Below are positions 63,172 through 64,000 of a DNA stretch of 64,000 bases, piece by piece. The notes beneath the pieces are model-generated. The model searched no databases. It was given only the letters and a program-made list of their open reading frames with translations, and had not been told where the DNA came from. The stretch comes from Hallella bergensis DSM 17361 (GTDB lineage Bacteria > Bacteroidota > Bacteroidia > Bacteroidales > Bacteroidaceae). The stretch spans positions 330,892 through 394,891 of the forward strand of contig NZ_GG704781.1 of the NCBI RefSeq assembly GCF_000160535.1. Direction: 5' to 3'. A program made the position numbers and the translations under genes. Numbering within the stretch: position 1 is the first letter of the stretch; the number at the start of each line of letters is the position of its first letter.

Positions 63172-64000
63172 TTAATCTAATTTGCGATAATTCGCAAAGT
63201 ATTTATTATTAGCTTTTTTACTTTTAAGTCGAGATTCAAAACTTTTATAAGAATCAATTTCAAACGAAACAAATTCGGGTGAATTTACCTCTAAATTATC
63301 ATCTATAAAAGATGTATTAAGAACTCCGTTAGAATCATACAAATGAATATAAATACCTGTGCTATGTAAAATATTTTTATATGACAAAGGAAGATCTTTA
63401 TAATCTTTAAATGAAACAGGAATGTTTTCAGATAGAAAAGGGTAAGCAGCAAAGATAGATTTATTACCTTTCCATTCGTACCAATCATTAAGTTGATCGA
63501 TGAAATCATGATACAAAGAGAGTTCGAGCAGAGATTCGAAACGACCAAACAAATAAAGATAAGCATCAACAGGGTGAGCAAAACCTATATTACTGAAAAG
63601 AGGATATTTTTCTATCATTCTATGACAGTACAAGGAAGCAAACCATGTGGAGTCATCATCCATACCTAATGCAAGGTACAAAGGATGAGAGCTTAAACAA
63701 TGACGTAAGGTGTATTCGCGGTTTTTACGTACAAAGGACTTCACAGATTTGAAACCATCATATTGAGCAAGTCTAGTTACTTTTTCTTTCCATTGAGAAT
63801 ACTCATTTGTAACGAACGAGTATATAAGCGATTTTGCATAAGCAGAAAGGTCACGATATCCGCGACATTTGCGGAACACGGTACATAAGTCACTTTTGGT
63901 ATAAGGAACACAAGTAACGCTGACTTCTCCGTTGTTCTTAAAAGAGACGCTGTCATATTTGACAGTTCCATTATAGACATCCTCGAGCATTTTAGTTTTA
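63172..64000 (-). CDS. Phage replication-protein-like frame, open at the window end
   Basis: The frame gives 272 residues from an ATG at 63990, but no stop codon precedes that ATG within the window, so the gene may continue beyond it. The visible part holds a basic, Lys/Asn-rich C-terminus (SRLKSKKANNKYFANYRKLD) like those of microvirus replication initiators. The HUH and tyrosine motifs of such proteins are not seen, which fits a missing N-terminal half. Its place directly before VP1 is that of the microvirus replication gene. Confidence 0.7.
   Translation of the reverse strand, partial: KTKMLEDVYNGTVKYDSVSFKNNGEVSVTCVPYTKSDLCTVFRKCRGYRDLSAYAKSLIYSFVTNEYSQWKEKVTRLAQYDGFKSVKSFVRKNREYTLRHCLSSHPLYLALGMDDDSTWFASLYCHRMIEKYPLFSNIGFAHPVDAYLYLFGRFESLLELSLYHDFIDQLNDWYEWKGNKSIFAAYPFLSENIPVSFKDYKDLPLSYKNILHSTGIYIHLYDSNGVLNTSFIDDNLEVNSPEFVSFEIDSYKSFESRLKSKKANNKYFANYRKLD

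Larger units (their letters stand above)
59027..64000 (-). mobile_element. Integrated microvirus (Microviridae provirus, Alpavirinae-like), right part outside the window
   Basis: All genes are on the minus strand and in microvirus order: replication-protein frame, major capsid VP1, scaffold-position protein, DNA pilot VP2, then small proteins and a terminator. The region is visibly richer in A+T than the host genes, with short AT spacers between genes. Microviruses are normally lytic; proviruses of this type have been described in Bacteroidetes (Krupovic and Forterre 2011). No integrase is present, which fits use of host XerCD. With about 5 kb here and a usual genome of about 6 kb, the other end should lie roughly 1-1.5 kb beyond the window. 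Confidence 0.88.

Overview
The window looks like a chromosomal segment of a Bacteroidota bacterium, most likely Prevotella or a close Bacteroidales relative. The reasons are: many start regions carry the Bacteroidetes -7 box TAnnTTTG (usually TATCTTTG or TAACTTTG) with little Shine-Dalgarno signal; gene families typical of this group are present (DUF1573, DUF5020, C1B peptidase with signal peptide, stand-alone HsdR_N protein beside holA, ilvD-ilvB-ilvN-thioesterase-ilvC, secreted GH51 arabinofuranosidase); and the last 5 kb carry a Bacteroidetes-type microvirus provirus. No rRNA, tRNA or CRISPR array was recognised.

Layout. 0-3 kb: tail of an unidentified gene, a small lipoprotein, and a cytoplasmic GH13 alpha-amylase. 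3.2-4.3 kb: an IS30-family insertion sequence with terminal inverted repeats, followed by a 109-nt imperfect palindrome. 4.6-9.2 kb: Nif3-like protein, C4 zinc-ribbon coiled-coil protein, TerB/J-domain co-chaperone, a small membrane protein, a lone HsdR_N protein and holA. 9.2-12.3 kb: a very AT-rich region with palindromes of the type TTTGA-N4-TCAAA, an XRE-type regulator, then pyrK-pyrD. 12.5-20.2 kb: aroC, a SlyD-like isomerase, a small secreted protein, a HAD hydrolase, an MFS exporter, a DASS transporter and a DUF1573 protein. 20.6-26.3 kb: RRM protein, an overlapping pair of LuxR-type regulators (the first carrying a RIC/hemerythrin-like di-iron domain), SIMPL protein, ffh and folD. 26.4-37.2 kb: secreted arabinofuranosidase, OmpA-family protein, and the branched-chain amino acid genes. 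37.3-41 kb: recJ-recQ. 41.4-45.4 kb: four envelope genes that together suggest galacturonic acid addition to lipid A. 45.4-58.4 kb: beta-helix protein, C1B peptidase, Xaa-Pro aminopeptidase, patatin, trmD, DUF5020, a divergent NAD+ DNA ligase, ribH, a TPR protein, recF-DUF721 and a phosphoglycolate phosphatase-like HAD.

59.0-64.0 kb (continuing past the window): an integrated microvirus (Microviridae, Alpavirinae-like), all on the minus strand. It carries a replication-protein reading frame open at the window edge, VP1 capsid, a scaffold-position protein, VP2 pilot protein, a 57-residue Cys-rich small protein, a terminator and a small membrane protein. A dif-like 28-bp sequence lies at its left edge, consistent with integration by host XerCD.

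Other structures outside genes are a family of dispersed intergenic elements built on a TAAGCCTTA core (four loci), a triple 15-nt repeat in the pyrK leader, and a cluster of CGAACG inverted repeats at 47.3 kb. All functional assignments rest on sequence reading and family knowledge; no database search was run.
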